This document shows, piece after piece, positions 11,431 to 21,384 of a DNA stretch of 64,000 bases. The notes below the pieces were generated by a model, which saw only the letters and a program-made list of their open reading frames with translations, ran no database searches and was not told the origin of the DNA. Position 1 is the first letter of the stretch. Every line of letters begins with the position of its first letter. Source of the DNA: Microlunatus flavus (GTDB lineage: Bacteria > Actinomycetota > Actinomycetes > Propionibacteriales > Propionibacteriaceae). Both the position numbers and the translations under genes were made by a program. The stretch lies in contig NZ_FOFA01000007.1 of NCBI RefSeq assembly GCF_900110855.1, forward strand, positions 62,001 to 126,000, in the 5' to 3' direction.

Positions 11431-12060
11431 ATGCACCGGCTCCGGGCCGACTGCCCCTGGGACGCGCAGCAGACCCACACCTCCCTGGTGCCCTACCTCG
11501 TCGAGGAGGCCACCGAGGTCGTCGAGGCCATCGAGGTGGGGACCCCCGCCGACCTGCGCGAGGAGCTGGGCGACCTGCTGCTGCAGGTGGTCTTCCACAG
11601 CGAGCTGGCGGCGGAGGAGGGCGCCTTCGACGTCGAGGACGTCGCCGCCGGCATCGCCGACAAGCTGGTCGCACGGCACCCGCACGTCTTCCCGTACACC
11701 CCCGAGGGGGGCGACCCCCTCGCACCCTCGGAGCAGCGGGTGGACAGCGTCCCGACCGACCTGCACGCGACCTGGGAGCAGCGCAAGGCGGTCGAGAAGA
11801 ACCGTGCGTCCGCGCTCGACGGCATCCCCGAGCAGCTCTCAGCGCTCGCCCGCGGGGCCAAGATCCTGTCCCGCGCGCGCTCCCGCGGGGTCGCCCTCGA
11901 ACCGCCGGCCGAGGTCGAGCCGATCACCGACGAGGAGCTCGGCGAGTCGCTGCTCGCCCTGGTCCGTCGCGCGCAGGCGTCGGGCCTCGACGCCGAGCAG
12001 TCGGCCCGGGCCGCCGTACGCCGGCTCGAGCAGCAGGTGCGCGAGGCCGAGTCCCGCTGA
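11431..12060 (+). CDS. mazG: Nucleoside triphosphate pyrophosphohydrolase MazG
   Basis: 209 residues from ATG 11431. Hydrolyses NTPs or dNTPs to monophosphates, cleaning the nucleotide pool. Visible motifs are RADCPWDAQQTHTSL, the metal-binding EEATEVVEAIE and ELGDLLLQVVFHSELA. The start is uncertain: the frame stays open upstream without an ATG, GTG or TTG, but has a CTG at 11374 overlapping the previous stop (CTGA), which would add 19 residues including conserved-looking EVDRLVAV. Neither start has a good ribosome-binding site. The mfd-mazG-eno neighbourhood supports the call. Confidence 0.92.
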   Translation: MHRLRADCPWDAQQTHTSLVPYLVEEATEVVEAIEVGTPADLREELGDLLLQVVFHSELAAEEGAFDVEDVAAGIADKLVARHPHVFPYTPEGGDPLAPSEQRVDSVPTDLHATWEQRKAVEKNRASALDGIPEQLSALARGAKILSRARSRGVALEPPAEVEPITDEELGESLLALVRRAQASGLDAEQSARAAVRRLEQQVREAESR

Positions 12061-12154
12061 AGCGACCGCCGAAGCTGCTCGGCGAGCGCCCGGACCCCCG
12101 GTTCGACCCTGGTGGTCCTGTCCCGGCGGACTGCTCGAGGGTTAGCCTCGCTGT

Positions 12155-12517
12155 GTGAGCGAGCCCACACGCGCGACCCCCGAGCTCAGACGCGACGCCG
12201 CTGCGGCCCTGGGCGCGCGCCGTGACCTCGGACCGGACTACGAGGACGCGGTCGCGGCGAGCCTGGCCGACCGCGTCGAGGAGCTCGTCGCCCAGCGCAC
12301 GGCGGAGGTGAGGCCGTCGTCGCAGGACCGGCAGCACGACCGCGAGGAGGAGAAGGCGACGGGGGACGGCCGCTTCGTCATCGCCCTGGCGTCGCTGGGC
12401 GCCGGGATCCCGATCACCGGGATCGTGCACGACTCGGTCGTGACGACCGCCATCGCCTGGGCCGGGATCGTCGGGATCAACGTGGCCGCCGCCCTGCGCG
12501 GGCGGCGGCCCCGCTGA
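12155..12517 (+). CDS. Small two-TM membrane protein, function unknown
   Basis: 120 residues. The first 70 are charged and probably cytosolic or coiled; two hydrophobic segments follow (RFVIALASLGAGIPITGI and TTAIAWAGIVGINVAAAL) with a basic RGRRPR tail. This resembles actinobacterial integral membrane proteins of unknown function. TAGCCT at 12142-12147 lies seven bases before the GTG, indicating a leaderless transcript. It is convergent with the aldo/keto reductase gene. Confidence 0.8.
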   Translation: MSEPTRATPELRRDAAAALGARRDLGPDYEDAVAASLADRVEELVAQRTAEVRPSSQDRQHDREEEKATGDGRFVIALASLGAGIPITGIVHDSVVTTAIAWAGIVGINVAAALRGRRPR

Positions 12518-12524
12518 CCTCCGC

Positions 12525-13550
12525 TCAGCCCTCGAGGTTGCGGTTGCGCTGCCCGACGCCGAGCTCGCCGTACGGGTAGTCGGCCGCGTGCAGGTCGCTC
12601 GCCTCGTCGAGGGACGCCGTCTCGTCCGCGGTCAGGTGCAGACCCGCGGCCTTGAGGTTGGTCTCGAGCTGCTGCGTGGTCCGGGCGCCGAGGATCGTCG
12701 AGGTGACGCTCGGGCGGTCGGTGACCCAGGACAGGGCGACCTCGGCCATCGAGATGCCGCGGTCCTCGGCGACCTTCTGCACGGCGTCGATGGTGTTCCA
12801 GGTGCGCTCGGTGCCGCGCCGGTCCCAGGCCTCCATCCCGCGGTTGATGTTGTCGCCCAGGCGGGTGGCCCCGGTCGGGCGCTCGTCACGCTTGTACTTG
12901 CCCGACAGCCAGCCGCCGCCGAGCGGGCTCCAGGGGAGCAGGCCCATCCCGGCGTCGAGGGCGGCGGGCACGATCTCCCACTCGATCTCGCGCACCACCA
13001 GGCTGTACTGCGGCTGCAGCGTGACGGGCTCGTTCAGGCCGAGCGCCCGGGCGACGTGGACGGCCTTGGTCAGCTGCCAGCCGGTGAAGTTCGACAGGCC
13101 GTAGTAGCCGATCTTGCCCTCGCGGACGAAGCCGTCGAGCGTACGGAGCGTCTCCTCCAGCGGGGTCCAGGCGTCGAAGGCGTGCACCTGGTAGAGGTCG
13201 ACGTGGTCGAGGCCGAGCCGGGTGAGGGAGGCGTCGAGCGCCCGGGTGAGCTGACGGCGCGAGAGGCCCGACGCGTTCGGCCCGTCGCCCATCGGGAAGC
13301 GGCCCTTGGTCGCGAGCACGACACGGTCGGTGACGTCGGCGGGGCGGTCGGCGAACCAGCGCCCGATGATCTCCTCGGAGACGCCGCGGGTGTAGACGTT
13401 CGCCGTGTCGACGAACGTCCCGCCGGCCTCGAGGAACCGGTCGAGCTGCTCGTGCGAGCCGGCCTCGTCGGTCTCGTTGCCGAAGGTCATCGTGCCGAGG
13501 CACAGGGTGGAGACGGCGCATCCGCTGCGCCCGAGAGTGCGGTATTCCAT
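12525..13550 (-). CDS. Aldo/keto reductase
   Basis: 341 residues. NADPH-dependent carbonyl reductase fold: MEYRTLGRSGCAVSTLCLGTMTFG at the N-terminus, the catalytic Asp-Tyr in FVDTANVYTRG, Lys in VLATKGRF and His in YQVHAFD. The C-terminal cofactor loop includes ILGARTTQQLETNL. It is the second gene of a probable two-gene unit, 30 bp after an SDR reductase on the same strand; both may reduce or detoxify carbonyl compounds. Substrate unknown. Confidence 0.92.
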   Translation of the reverse strand: MEYRTLGRSGCAVSTLCLGTMTFGNETDEAGSHEQLDRFLEAGGTFVDTANVYTRGVSEEIIGRWFADRPADVTDRVVLATKGRFPMGDGPNASGLSRRQLTRALDASLTRLGLDHVDLYQVHAFDAWTPLEETLRTLDGFVREGKIGYYGLSNFTGWQLTKAVHVARALGLNEPVTLQPQYSLVVREIEWEIVPAALDAGMGLLPWSPLGGGWLSGKYKRDERPTGATRLGDNINRGMEAWDRRGTERTWNTIDAVQKVAEDRGISMAEVALSWVTDRPSVTSTILGARTTQQLETNLKAAGLHLTADETASLDEASDLHAADYPYGELGVGQRNRNLEG

Positions 13551-13580
13551 GACCCGATCCTTACCCGCGCGCCCGCGCCG

Positions 13581-14423
13581 TCACGCGCCGGCCTCGTCGG
13601 TCCCCTCGGACGCGCTGTCGCCGCGCGGCTTGGCGGCGACCCGGTGCAGCAGGGCCTTGACCTTGTCGGGCAGCACGGCCGCGGCCAGGGCGGTCGCCTT
13701 GGTCCCGGGTGAGGACGCGGCGACCTTGGCCTTGCCGGCCATCAGCGCCTCGTAGCCCTGGCGGGCGACGGCGGCCGGTTCGTCCTTGGGACCGGCGCCC
13801 ATGGCGGTGTCCTCCATGCCGGCCCGTGCGAAGAAGGCGGTGTCGGTCGGGCCGGGCATCAGCGAGGTGATCGTCACCTCGGTCTCGGCCAGCTCGGTCT
13901 GCAGGGCCTCGGCGAACGACTGCACGAAGGACTTCGACGCGTTGTAGACGCTCTGGAACGGGCCCGGCATGGTCGAGGCGATCGACGAGGTGATCAGCAG
14001 CCGGCCGGCGTTGGCCAGCACCATGTCGTCCAGCACGAGCTTGGTCAGGTGCACGGTGCCGAGCACGTTCAGGCGGATCACGTCGAGCTCGTCGTCCAGG
14101 GCGTTGTCGACGAACGCGCCGCCCCGCCCGATCCCGGCGTTCAGGGCGGCCACGGCCAGCGGGCGTCCGTGCGCGACGGTCGCGGCGTAGAGCGACTCGA
14201 CGCCGGTGCCCGTCCGCAGGTCGGCCACGAACGTCGTCACCTCGGCGCCGAGCGCGCGGAGCTCGTCGGCCACGGCCTCCACGCCCGCGTCCTCGGCGGT
14301 GACGAGCAGGTCGTGGCCGTGGCCCGCGAGCTGCCGGGCCAGCTCGAGGCCGATCCCGCTGGAGGCGCCGGTGACGAGGGCGAACGGGCGGTCGGCGGGC
14401 GTGGTGGAGGAGGTGTCGCTCAT
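13581..14423 (-). CDS. SDR-family oxidoreductase
   Basis: 280 residues. Classical short-chain dehydrogenase: cofactor motif TGASSGIG (about 19-26), NAG motif in AALNAGIGRGG, catalytic Ser in ITSSIAST and YNASK (Tyr-x-x-x-Lys). The C-terminal extension is Ala/Lys-rich. A -10-like TAACGG lies six bases before the ATG, which suggests leaderless expression. It precedes the aldo/keto reductase by 30 bp. Substrate unknown. Confidence 0.92.
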   Translation of the reverse strand: MSDTSSTTPADRPFALVTGASSGIGLELARQLAGHGHDLLVTAEDAGVEAVADELRALGAEVTTFVADLRTGTGVESLYAATVAHGRPLAVAALNAGIGRGGAFVDNALDDELDVIRLNVLGTVHLTKLVLDDMVLANAGRLLITSSIASTMPGPFQSVYNASKSFVQSFAEALQTELAETEVTITSLMPGPTDTAFFARAGMEDTAMGAGPKDEPAAVARQGYEALMAGKAKVAASSPGTKATALAAAVLPDKVKALLHRVAAKPRGDSASEGTDEAGA

Positions 14424-14559
14424 GCTGCGCCGTTACCCCGGCGGGGCCCGCCCGAACTCCTGCCACCGGATCCACCTCCGGGGTGGTCGAGCGTGCAGAA
14501 GCTCGCCGCAGCGCCCGTGGGAGACTCGTCGCACGTCCCCGAGAATCCCAGGAGGTGGG

Positions 14560-14733
14560 GTGCAGGTCCCGGTCCTGCCGCTGGTCGTCGGCGGCGTCGC
14601 CCTCACCTTCCTGTTCGCCGTGCTGGGCTGGTGGGTCGCCTCCCGCGTCGAGCGCCGTCGCCGGATCGAGCGGCGCAACGCCGAGACCAACCGGCGCTGG
14701 GAGCAGCAGGGCGGCGCGCGCCCGCCGCACTGA
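14560..14733 (+). CDS. Small single-TM membrane protein
   Basis: 57 residues: an N-terminal hydrophobic segment (VPVLPLVVGGVALTFLFAVL) and a strongly basic, cytosolic helical tail (ASRVERRRRIERRNAETNRR). GTG 14560 follows AGGAGG at a short distance; the same frame is open further upstream, but that part is antisense to the SDR gene. No family recognised. The size, membrane anchor and charged tail look like real small actinobacterial proteins. Confidence 0.6.
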   Translation: MQVPVLPLVVGGVALTFLFAVLGWWVASRVERRRRIERRNAETNRRWEQQGGARPPH

Positions 14734-14882
14734 CGACCGTGCCCGCTCGGAGCCCCCGCCAGCCGCGTACGGCCGTGGGCGCGACCGTCTCAGCCGCCCG
14801 GCGAACCGCCCGTGGTGCTGCCGGGGTCTCGAAGCCCTGCGCCGCTAGGGTGTGGAGGACACCAGGTCGTCCCCGTGGTTGA

Positions 14883-16193
<1,311 letters not shown>

Positions 16194-16207
16194 GGACGAC
16201 CAGCACC

Positions 16208-16948
16208 GTGGCGCCGTCCGGACCTCGTCCGACCGCCCGGCCGGGCGCAGGTCCCGGCCGGGGCAAGCCGCGCGCCCGGACGGCGTCTCGCGACCGCGTC
16301 CTCCCGCCGACGGACCCGGCGACCGAGCCGACCGTCGCGCTCGACCCGGCCCCCGCGGAGGCCGGTGCCGGTCCGAGCGCGGGCTCGCGCTCGCGGAAGG
16401 CCTCGGCCGGGACGAAGAGGTCGGCGGCACCGCGTCCGGCGAGCCAGGCGACGGCGCGCGTGGCCGCGTCCGGTGCGGCCGTGCTGCACCGGGCCGTCCG
16501 CGCCAACCTGACGGCGCGTGCCCTGGCCCTGGTGGTCGTGGTGCTCGTGCTCGTCATCTCGTACGCGACCTCGCTGCGGATCTACTTCGCGCAGGCGCAC
16601 GAGATCGCCACCACCAAGGCCGAGATCGCGCAGAGCCAGGCGAGCATCGCCGACCTGCAGAGCCAGATCACCCGCTGGAACGACCCCGCGTACGTGTCGG
16701 CGCAGGCCCGCGAGCGGCTCGGCTGGCTGGTGCCCGGCGAGACCGGCTACACCGTGGTCGGCGCCGACGGCAAGCCGCTCGGCGGCGGGCTGACGCTCGA
16801 CTCCACGCCGACCGACGACCCGGGTCAGCCCCAGGCGATGTGGTGGGACCGCATGTGGGGCTCGGTCAAGGCGGCCGACAAGCCGGCGGTCAAGAAGGCC
16901 GACCCCGGCAAGCGCGCCCCGGTCACCCCGGACTCCAAGCCGAGATGA
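16208..16948 (+). CDS. FtsB/DivIC-type septum formation initiator
   Basis: 246 residues. A long disordered, basic, Pro/Ala-rich N-terminus (about 1-100) precedes one membrane segment (ALALVVVVLVLVISYATSL, about 105-123). A coiled coil (EIATTKAEIAQSQASIADLQ) follows, then the conserved stretch DPAYVSAQARERLGWLVPGE. This is the architecture of actinobacterial FtsB homologues of the divisome. GTG 16208 lies 14 bp after the eno stop. The long N-terminus and Lys/Pro tail are typical for actinobacteria. Confidence 0.9.
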   Translation: MAPSGPRPTARPGAGPGRGKPRARTASRDRVLPPTDPATEPTVALDPAPAEAGAGPSAGSRSRKASAGTKRSAAPRPASQATARVAASGAAVLHRAVRANLTARALALVVVVLVLVISYATSLRIYFAQAHEIATTKAEIAQSQASIADLQSQITRWNDPAYVSAQARERLGWLVPGETGYTVVGADGKPLGGGLTLDSTPTDDPGQPQAMWWDRMWGSVKAADKPAVKKADPGKRAPVTPDSKPR

Positions 16949-16960
16949 GATCCGTCGCGT

Positions 16961-17093
16961 CGGAAGCGCAGCCCCCGCCGGACCGGGCGCCGACGCGTTG
17001 AGGAGGAGCGGAAGACGACACGCTCGTCGTCGTCATCCGAGACGACGAGAGCGTCGGGTCAGAGCCCGGTCCGCGTCCAAGCGGAGCGACGAC
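16961..17093 (-). repeat. Family A nested-hairpin repeat, copy 2
   Basis: Read on the minus strand it shares CGCTCCGCTTGGACGCGG, CGGGCTCTGACCCGA and the core GACGACGAGCGTGTC (plus-strand 17017-17031) with copy 1. The stem around the loop is GACGAC/GTCGTC. It occupies nearly all of the gap between the convergent ftsB-like and ribokinase genes, where it could terminate transcription from both sides. Confidence 0.72.
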
Positions 17094-17097
17094 AGAT

Positions 17098-18060
17098 CTA
17101 TCTGCCCTTGAGGTACGCGTCCACCTCGGCGGCGGTCGGGATGCTCGACGTCGCGCCCGGCTTGGTCGTGGCCAGCGCACCCGCGGCGGCCGCCCGACGT
17201 AGCGCGACCGGCCAGGCCAGCCCGGCGGCGACCGCGGCCCCGAGGGCCCCGGCGAACGTGTCGCCGGCGGCCGTCGTGTCCACCGGCGTCACGCCGAAGG
17301 CGGGGATGTCGCTGGTGCCGCCCGGCCCGACCACGACGGTGCCTCGACCGCCACGGGTGACGACCACCTGGCGTACGCCCCGCTCGGAGAACCAGCGCGC
17401 CGCGCGTTCGGCGGAACGGACGTCGGTGACCCGGGTGCCGGTGAGCAGCTCCGCCTCGGTCTCGTTCGGGCAGGCGAGCCAGACGCCCTCCCAGATCTCG
17501 TCCGGCAGCGGGGCGGCAGGCGCAGGGTCGAGGACCAGCTTCAGGCCGAGCTCGGAGCAGGCGCGCGCGGTGGCCAGCGCCACCTCCAGCGGCGTCTCGA
17601 GCTGCAGCAGCACGACCGGCGAGGACGGGGCGAGCTCGCGCAGCGACTCCTCCACGCGGGCCGGCGTCAGCGCGCCGTTCGCCTCGGGAACGATCACGAT
17701 GCTGTTCTCGCCGGTGCGGGCGTCGACCCGGATGTGGGCCACGCCGGTCGGGCCGTCCACCTCCTCGACCCAGTCGACGTCCACGCCGTCGGCGCGCAGG
17801 GCGTCGAGGGCGAGCGTGCCGAAGGTGTCGCGGCCGACGGCCCCGACCATGCTCGTCGTGGCGCCGGCGCGCGCTGCGGCGACGGCCTGGTTGGCGCCCT
17901 TGCCGCCCAGGCCGCTGGCGAACGAGCTGCCGGTCAGGGTCTCGCCGGGACGCGGCAGCGGGCTGGCGGCGACCGTGAGGTCGACGTTGATGCTGCCGAC
18001 CACGACGACCGCGCCCGGACGGGTCGCCGCGCGACCCGCACCTCCTGTCGTGGCGATCAT
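17098..18060 (-). CDS. rbsK: Ribokinase (PfkB family)
   Basis: 320 residues. Phosphorylates ribose to ribose 5-phosphate. GSINVDLTVAASPLPRPGET and GGKGANQAVAAARAG are the substrate-binding N-terminal PfkB signature. The C-terminal DTTAAGDTFAGALGAAVA holds the anion hole and catalytic Asp. TACAGT lies six bases before the ATG, suggesting a leaderless mRNA. It is divergent from an MFS gene and breaks the usual ftsB-DUF501 order. No ribose ABC importer or RbsD is adjacent, so other sugars or nucleoside-derived ribose are possible substrates. Confidence 0.92.
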   Translation of the reverse strand: MIATTGGAGRAATRPGAVVVVGSINVDLTVAASPLPRPGETLTGSSFASGLGGKGANQAVAAARAGATTSMVGAVGRDTFGTLALDALRADGVDVDWVEEVDGPTGVAHIRVDARTGENSIVIVPEANGALTPARVEESLRELAPSSPVVLLQLETPLEVALATARACSELGLKLVLDPAPAAPLPDEIWEGVWLACPNETEAELLTGTRVTDVRSAERAARWFSERGVRQVVVTRGGRGTVVVGPGGTSDIPAFGVTPVDTTAAGDTFAGALGAAVAAGLAWPVALRRAAAAGALATTKPGATSSIPTAAEVDAYLKGR

Positions 18061-18215
18061 GGCCGCACTGTAGCGAGGACGGGGCTACGGTTTTCCCAGG
18101 TCGCGATGCGGCCACCGCAGGAAGGACGTCGACCGGCGACCAGCCGGCCGACCTCGCAGGGGGGGCACGAAGGTCCGCGCGTCGCTGCGCGGGCAGGACG
18201 GAGACGGCCCCGAGG

Positions 18216-19529
18216 GTGTCCGGCCAGACGAGGTCCGCGCGGCACGAGCGCCGTCCGGCGCGGCCGCGGCGCGCACTGCCACGCGCCCGGGACTCCGGGT
18301 GGTGGCTGTTCGGCTACGCCCACTCGCTCGTCGGCGACCAGATCTTCTACGTGGCGTTGACGTGGGCGGCGGTCATGATCATGCCGCCGGCGCAGGTCGG
18401 TCTCGTGCTTGTGCTCGGGTCGCTGCCCCGGGCCGTCGTGCTGCTGGCCGGTGGCGTCTTCGTCGACCGCATCGGCCCCAAGCGCGTCATCATCGTCTCC
18501 GACGTCCTGCGGACGCTGGTCATGGTGGCGGCCGCCGTCGTCCTCGGCGCCGGCTTCAACGGGACCGTGCTGATCGGGGCCCTGGCCGCCGTGTTCGGCG
18601 TCGTCGACGGGTTCTTCCTGCCGGCCGTCGGCGCCGCGCCCGCCTTCGTCGCCACCCTCGAGGGGCAGACGCGGCTGCAGGCGCTGCGCACCGTCGTCTA
18701 CCGCGGCGCCCCCATGGTGGGCGCCCCGCTCGCCAGCCTGCTGCTCGTCGCGTACGGCACGTCGGTCGCCTTCGGCGTCGCGGCCTTCATGTTCGCCGCC
18801 TCGGTCGTCGCGCTCTCCCTGACCCGGATGGTCCGGCCGAGCAGCTCGGCCGTGCTCAGCGGGGCGGTGGAGCCCGAGCGCGGCGTCTTCGGCGAGATCC
18901 ACGACGGGCTGCGCCTGGTCATCGTCGACCGGCGCCTCCTCGTCACCGTCACCGTGCTGGCGATCCTCGACTTCGGCTTCGCCGGCCCGATGACCGCGGG
19001 CGTGCCGCTGCTCGCCAACGAGCAGGGCTGGGGGCCGGGCGGGGTCGGCTGGGTGCTGGGCGGCTTCGGGGTCGGCGCGGTCTTGACGGCAGCGTTCCTC
19101 ACCTGGCGGCGCCCGACGGCCCGGGCCGGCGTGGTCGCGGCGTTCGGGCTGACCCTGATGAGCATCGGGCTCGTCACGCTCGGTCTGCTGGAGCGCGACG
19201 TCTTCGGGAGCGGGTCCGGCGTCGTCCTCGCCGGTGCCTGCGGCGCGCTGGCCGGCGTCGGCACCGGGCTCTTCGGCACGCTGATCAACGCCTCGCTGGT
19301 CCTCTCGACGCCGGTCCAGCAGCTCGGCCGCGTGATGGCCCTGGCCGCCCTCGCCGGCTACCTGGGCGACCCGATCAGCTTCTCCCTGACGGGCATCGCC
19401 GCCCAGGGGCTGGGCGCCTCGAGCGCCTTCCTCTTCGGCGGTGGCCTCATCATGGTCGCCGTGGTCATCACCTGGGTCTCGCCCGCGATCCGAACGCTCA
19501 CCCTCCCCGGCACGCCGCGGCAGGGCTGA
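18216..19529 (+). CDS. MFS transporter
   Basis: 437 residues. About 30 basic residues are followed by 10-12 hydrophobic segments; GGVFVDRIGPKRVIIVSDVL is the MFS loop motif, similar to the MFS_3/enterobactin-exporter type. GTG start; the upstream 155 bp hold the divergent ribokinase promoter. The DUF501 gene starts 4 bp after its stop, so it may have joined the DUF501-ppx transcription unit. Substrate unknown. Confidence 0.85.
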   Translation: MSGQTRSARHERRPARPRRALPRARDSGWWLFGYAHSLVGDQIFYVALTWAAVMIMPPAQVGLVLVLGSLPRAVVLLAGGVFVDRIGPKRVIIVSDVLRTLVMVAAAVVLGAGFNGTVLIGALAAVFGVVDGFFLPAVGAAPAFVATLEGQTRLQALRTVVYRGAPMVGAPLASLLLVAYGTSVAFGVAAFMFAASVVALSLTRMVRPSSSAVLSGAVEPERGVFGEIHDGLRLVIVDRRLLVTVTVLAILDFGFAGPMTAGVPLLANEQGWGPGGVGWVLGGFGVGAVLTAAFLTWRRPTARAGVVAAFGLTLMSIGLVTLGLLERDVFGSGSGVVLAGACGALAGVGTGLFGTLINASLVLSTPVQQLGRVMALAALAGYLGDPISFSLTGIAAQGLGASSAFLFGGGLIMVAVVITWVSPAIRTLTLPGTPRQG

Positions 19530-19533
19530 CGCC

Positions 19534-20106
19534 GTGCCCGACGAGACGGCGCCGGAGCTCGGCGCCGAGGACGCCGCGACGGTCGAGGCCCAGCTCGGCC
19601 GCCCGTCCCGCGGCGCCGTCGGCGTCGCCCACCGCTGCCCCTGCGGACGGCCGACGGTCGTGGCGACCCGGCCCCGGCTACCCGGCGGGACACCGTTCCC
19701 GACGACCTACTACCTGACCTGCCCCCGCGCGGCCTCCGCCTGCTCCACGCTCGAGTCGAACGGCGTCATGGCCGCCATGACGACCCGCCTGCACGCCGAG
19801 CCCGGGCTCGCGCCGGCGTACGCGGCCGCTCACGACGCCTACCTCGCCGACCGGCGCGCGATCGGCGAGCAGACCGGCGACGGCGACGTCGGAGAGATCG
19901 CCGGCGTCAGCGCCGGCGGCATGCCCGACCGGGTCAAGTGCCTGCACGCGCTGCTCGCGCACGCCCTCGCCGCCGGGCCCGGGGTCAACCCGCTCGGGGA
20001 TGAGACGCTGGCGCTCGTGGGGGAGTGGTGGCACCGGCCGTGCCTGCCCGGAGCCACCGACCAGCAGGGCGAGGGTCAGCAGGGCGAGAGCGAGGGGGAC
20101 GCGTGA
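19534..20106 (+). CDS. DUF501-family protein
   Basis: 190 residues. Family features include VEAQLGRPSRGAVGVAHRCPCG, TTYYLTCPRA and DRVKCLHALLAHALA, with conserved Cys and His residues that could bind metal. GTG 19534 is four bases after the MFS stop, and its own stop overlaps the ppx start (GTGA). DUF501 beside ppx is conserved in actinobacteria; the molecular function is not known. Confidence 0.93.
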   Translation: MPDETAPELGAEDAATVEAQLGRPSRGAVGVAHRCPCGRPTVVATRPRLPGGTPFPTTYYLTCPRAASACSTLESNGVMAAMTTRLHAEPGLAPAYAAAHDAYLADRRAIGEQTGDGDVGEIAGVSAGGMPDRVKCLHALLAHALAAGPGVNPLGDETLALVGEWWHRPCLPGATDQQGEGQQGESEGDA

Positions 20107-21053
20107 GCGCGACGGTGGCGGCGGTCGACTGCGGCACGAACTCGATCCGCCTCCTGCTCGCCGACCCCGGACCCGGCCGGCCCGACGGGCCGGCGCTGAC
20201 CGACCTGGACCGCCAGACCGAGATCGTCCGGCTCGGCCAGGGGGTCGACGCGACGGGGGAGTTCGCCCCCGAGGCGCTCGAGCGGACGTTCGCGGTGACG
20301 CGGCGCTACGCGGAGCGCGTCCGCGCCGCCGGCGTCCCGCCCGAGCGGACCCGGTTCGTGGCCACGTCCGCCTCCCGCGACGCGCGCAACCGCGAGGCCT
20401 TCTTCGCGGGCATCGAGGAGCTGCTCGGCGTCCGCCCCGACGTCATCTCCGGCGACGAGGAGGCCCGGCTCTCCTTCGCCGGGGCGCTCAGCCGCATCCG
20501 CCCCGACGCGGAGCCCGTGCTCGTCATGGACGTCGGCGGCGGTTCCACCGAGCTGATCGTCGGCGGCGCCGACGGAACGGTCGCCTCCGCGATCTCGCTC
20601 GACATCGGTTCGGTGCGCCTCACGGAACGGTTCCTGGGCGCCGGTCCGCCCACGCCGGCCGCCCTCGAGGCCGCCCGTGAGCACGTGGACGCGCTGCTCG
20701 ACTCCTCCGGCGTCGACTTCGGCTCCGTCGGGACCTGGGTGGGCGTGGCCGGCACCGCCACCACGCTCGCCGGGGTGCACCTGCAGCTGGAGGCGTACGA
20801 CCGCGAGGCCGTGCACGGCTCCACCATCCCGCTGCCCAAGCTGGACGAGCTCGCCTTCCTGCTCAGCCGGATGAACGTGGACCAGATCAAGGCCCTGCCC
20901 TCGATGCACCCCGGCCGCGCGGACGTCGTCACCGCCGGCGCCCTCATCGCCACCCGCGTGGCGGCCCGCCTCCACGTCGCCGACCTCGTGGTGAGTGAGT
21001 CCGACATCCTCGACGGCATCGCCCTCCAGCTCCTGCGCACCGGGGCCGCGTAA
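20103..21053 (+). CDS. ppx: Exopolyphosphatase / Ppx-GppA family phosphatase
   Basis: 316 residues of the short actinobacterial type. Actin-like ATPase fold: phosphate-1 loop AAVDCGTNSIRLLL at the N-terminus, RFVATSASRDARN, and phosphate-2 loop VMDVGGGSTELIVG. Acts on polyphosphate and/or pppGpp; which one cannot be told from sequence, and short mycobacterial homologues differ in activity. GTG start overlaps the DUF501 stop by 4 nt. Confidence 0.92.
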   Translation: MSATVAAVDCGTNSIRLLLADPGPGRPDGPALTDLDRQTEIVRLGQGVDATGEFAPEALERTFAVTRRYAERVRAAGVPPERTRFVATSASRDARNREAFFAGIEELLGVRPDVISGDEEARLSFAGALSRIRPDAEPVLVMDVGGGSTELIVGGADGTVASAISLDIGSVRLTERFLGAGPPTPAALEAAREHVDALLDSSGVDFGSVGTWVGVAGTATTLAGVHLQLEAYDREAVHGSTIPLPKLDELAFLLSRMNVDQIKALPSMHPGRADVVTAGALIATRVAARLHVADLVVSESDILDGIALQLLRTGAA

Positions 21054-21384
21054 CCCTCCGGTCGCCGAGGAGCCGGTCCCCCCGCACCCGGCGAGGGTGG
21101 CTGCCGCGCGACGATCCCGGCACGGCCGCGCCCGACGACGGCCACGGCCAGGGGTGTCCGAGGAGCTCAAGCAGCGCCGCGAGCCCGAAGGGCGGCCCCG
21201 TGAAGGGTGGTCCTCGTACGGCGGCGTCGAACGTGGATGGGTCTGGCGGGAGCACGGGCGCGGCCACGTGCTGCTGCGGGCGAGCACCCCGCGCCCGTGC
21301 GGATGGTTGTTCGACGCCGCCGTACGAGGACCACCCGGCGCTCGACCGAAGCACGAGAGGCCGAGCCACTGGCAGGATGAGCCC
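21054..21384. other. 331-bp non-coding gap with a giant hairpin
   Basis: No gene is seen between the ppx stop and the ACT-protein start. Most of the central part is taken up by the 28-bp inverted repeat entered separately. The remaining DNA before it (21054-21204) shows no recognisable feature. Confidence 0.6.
21205..21336. repeat. 132-nt hairpin with 28-bp perfect arms
   Basis: The left arm at 21205-21232 (starting GGGTGGTCCTCGTACGG) is the exact reverse complement of 21309-21336. The 76-nt interior holds a further inverted pair, GCACGGGCGCGG against CCGCGCCCGTGC, so the whole can fold into a two-tier stem. Tier lengths and symmetry resemble a miniature mobile element or an RNA structure. 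No open frame, target-site duplication or second copy is evident in the window. Confidence 0.8.
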
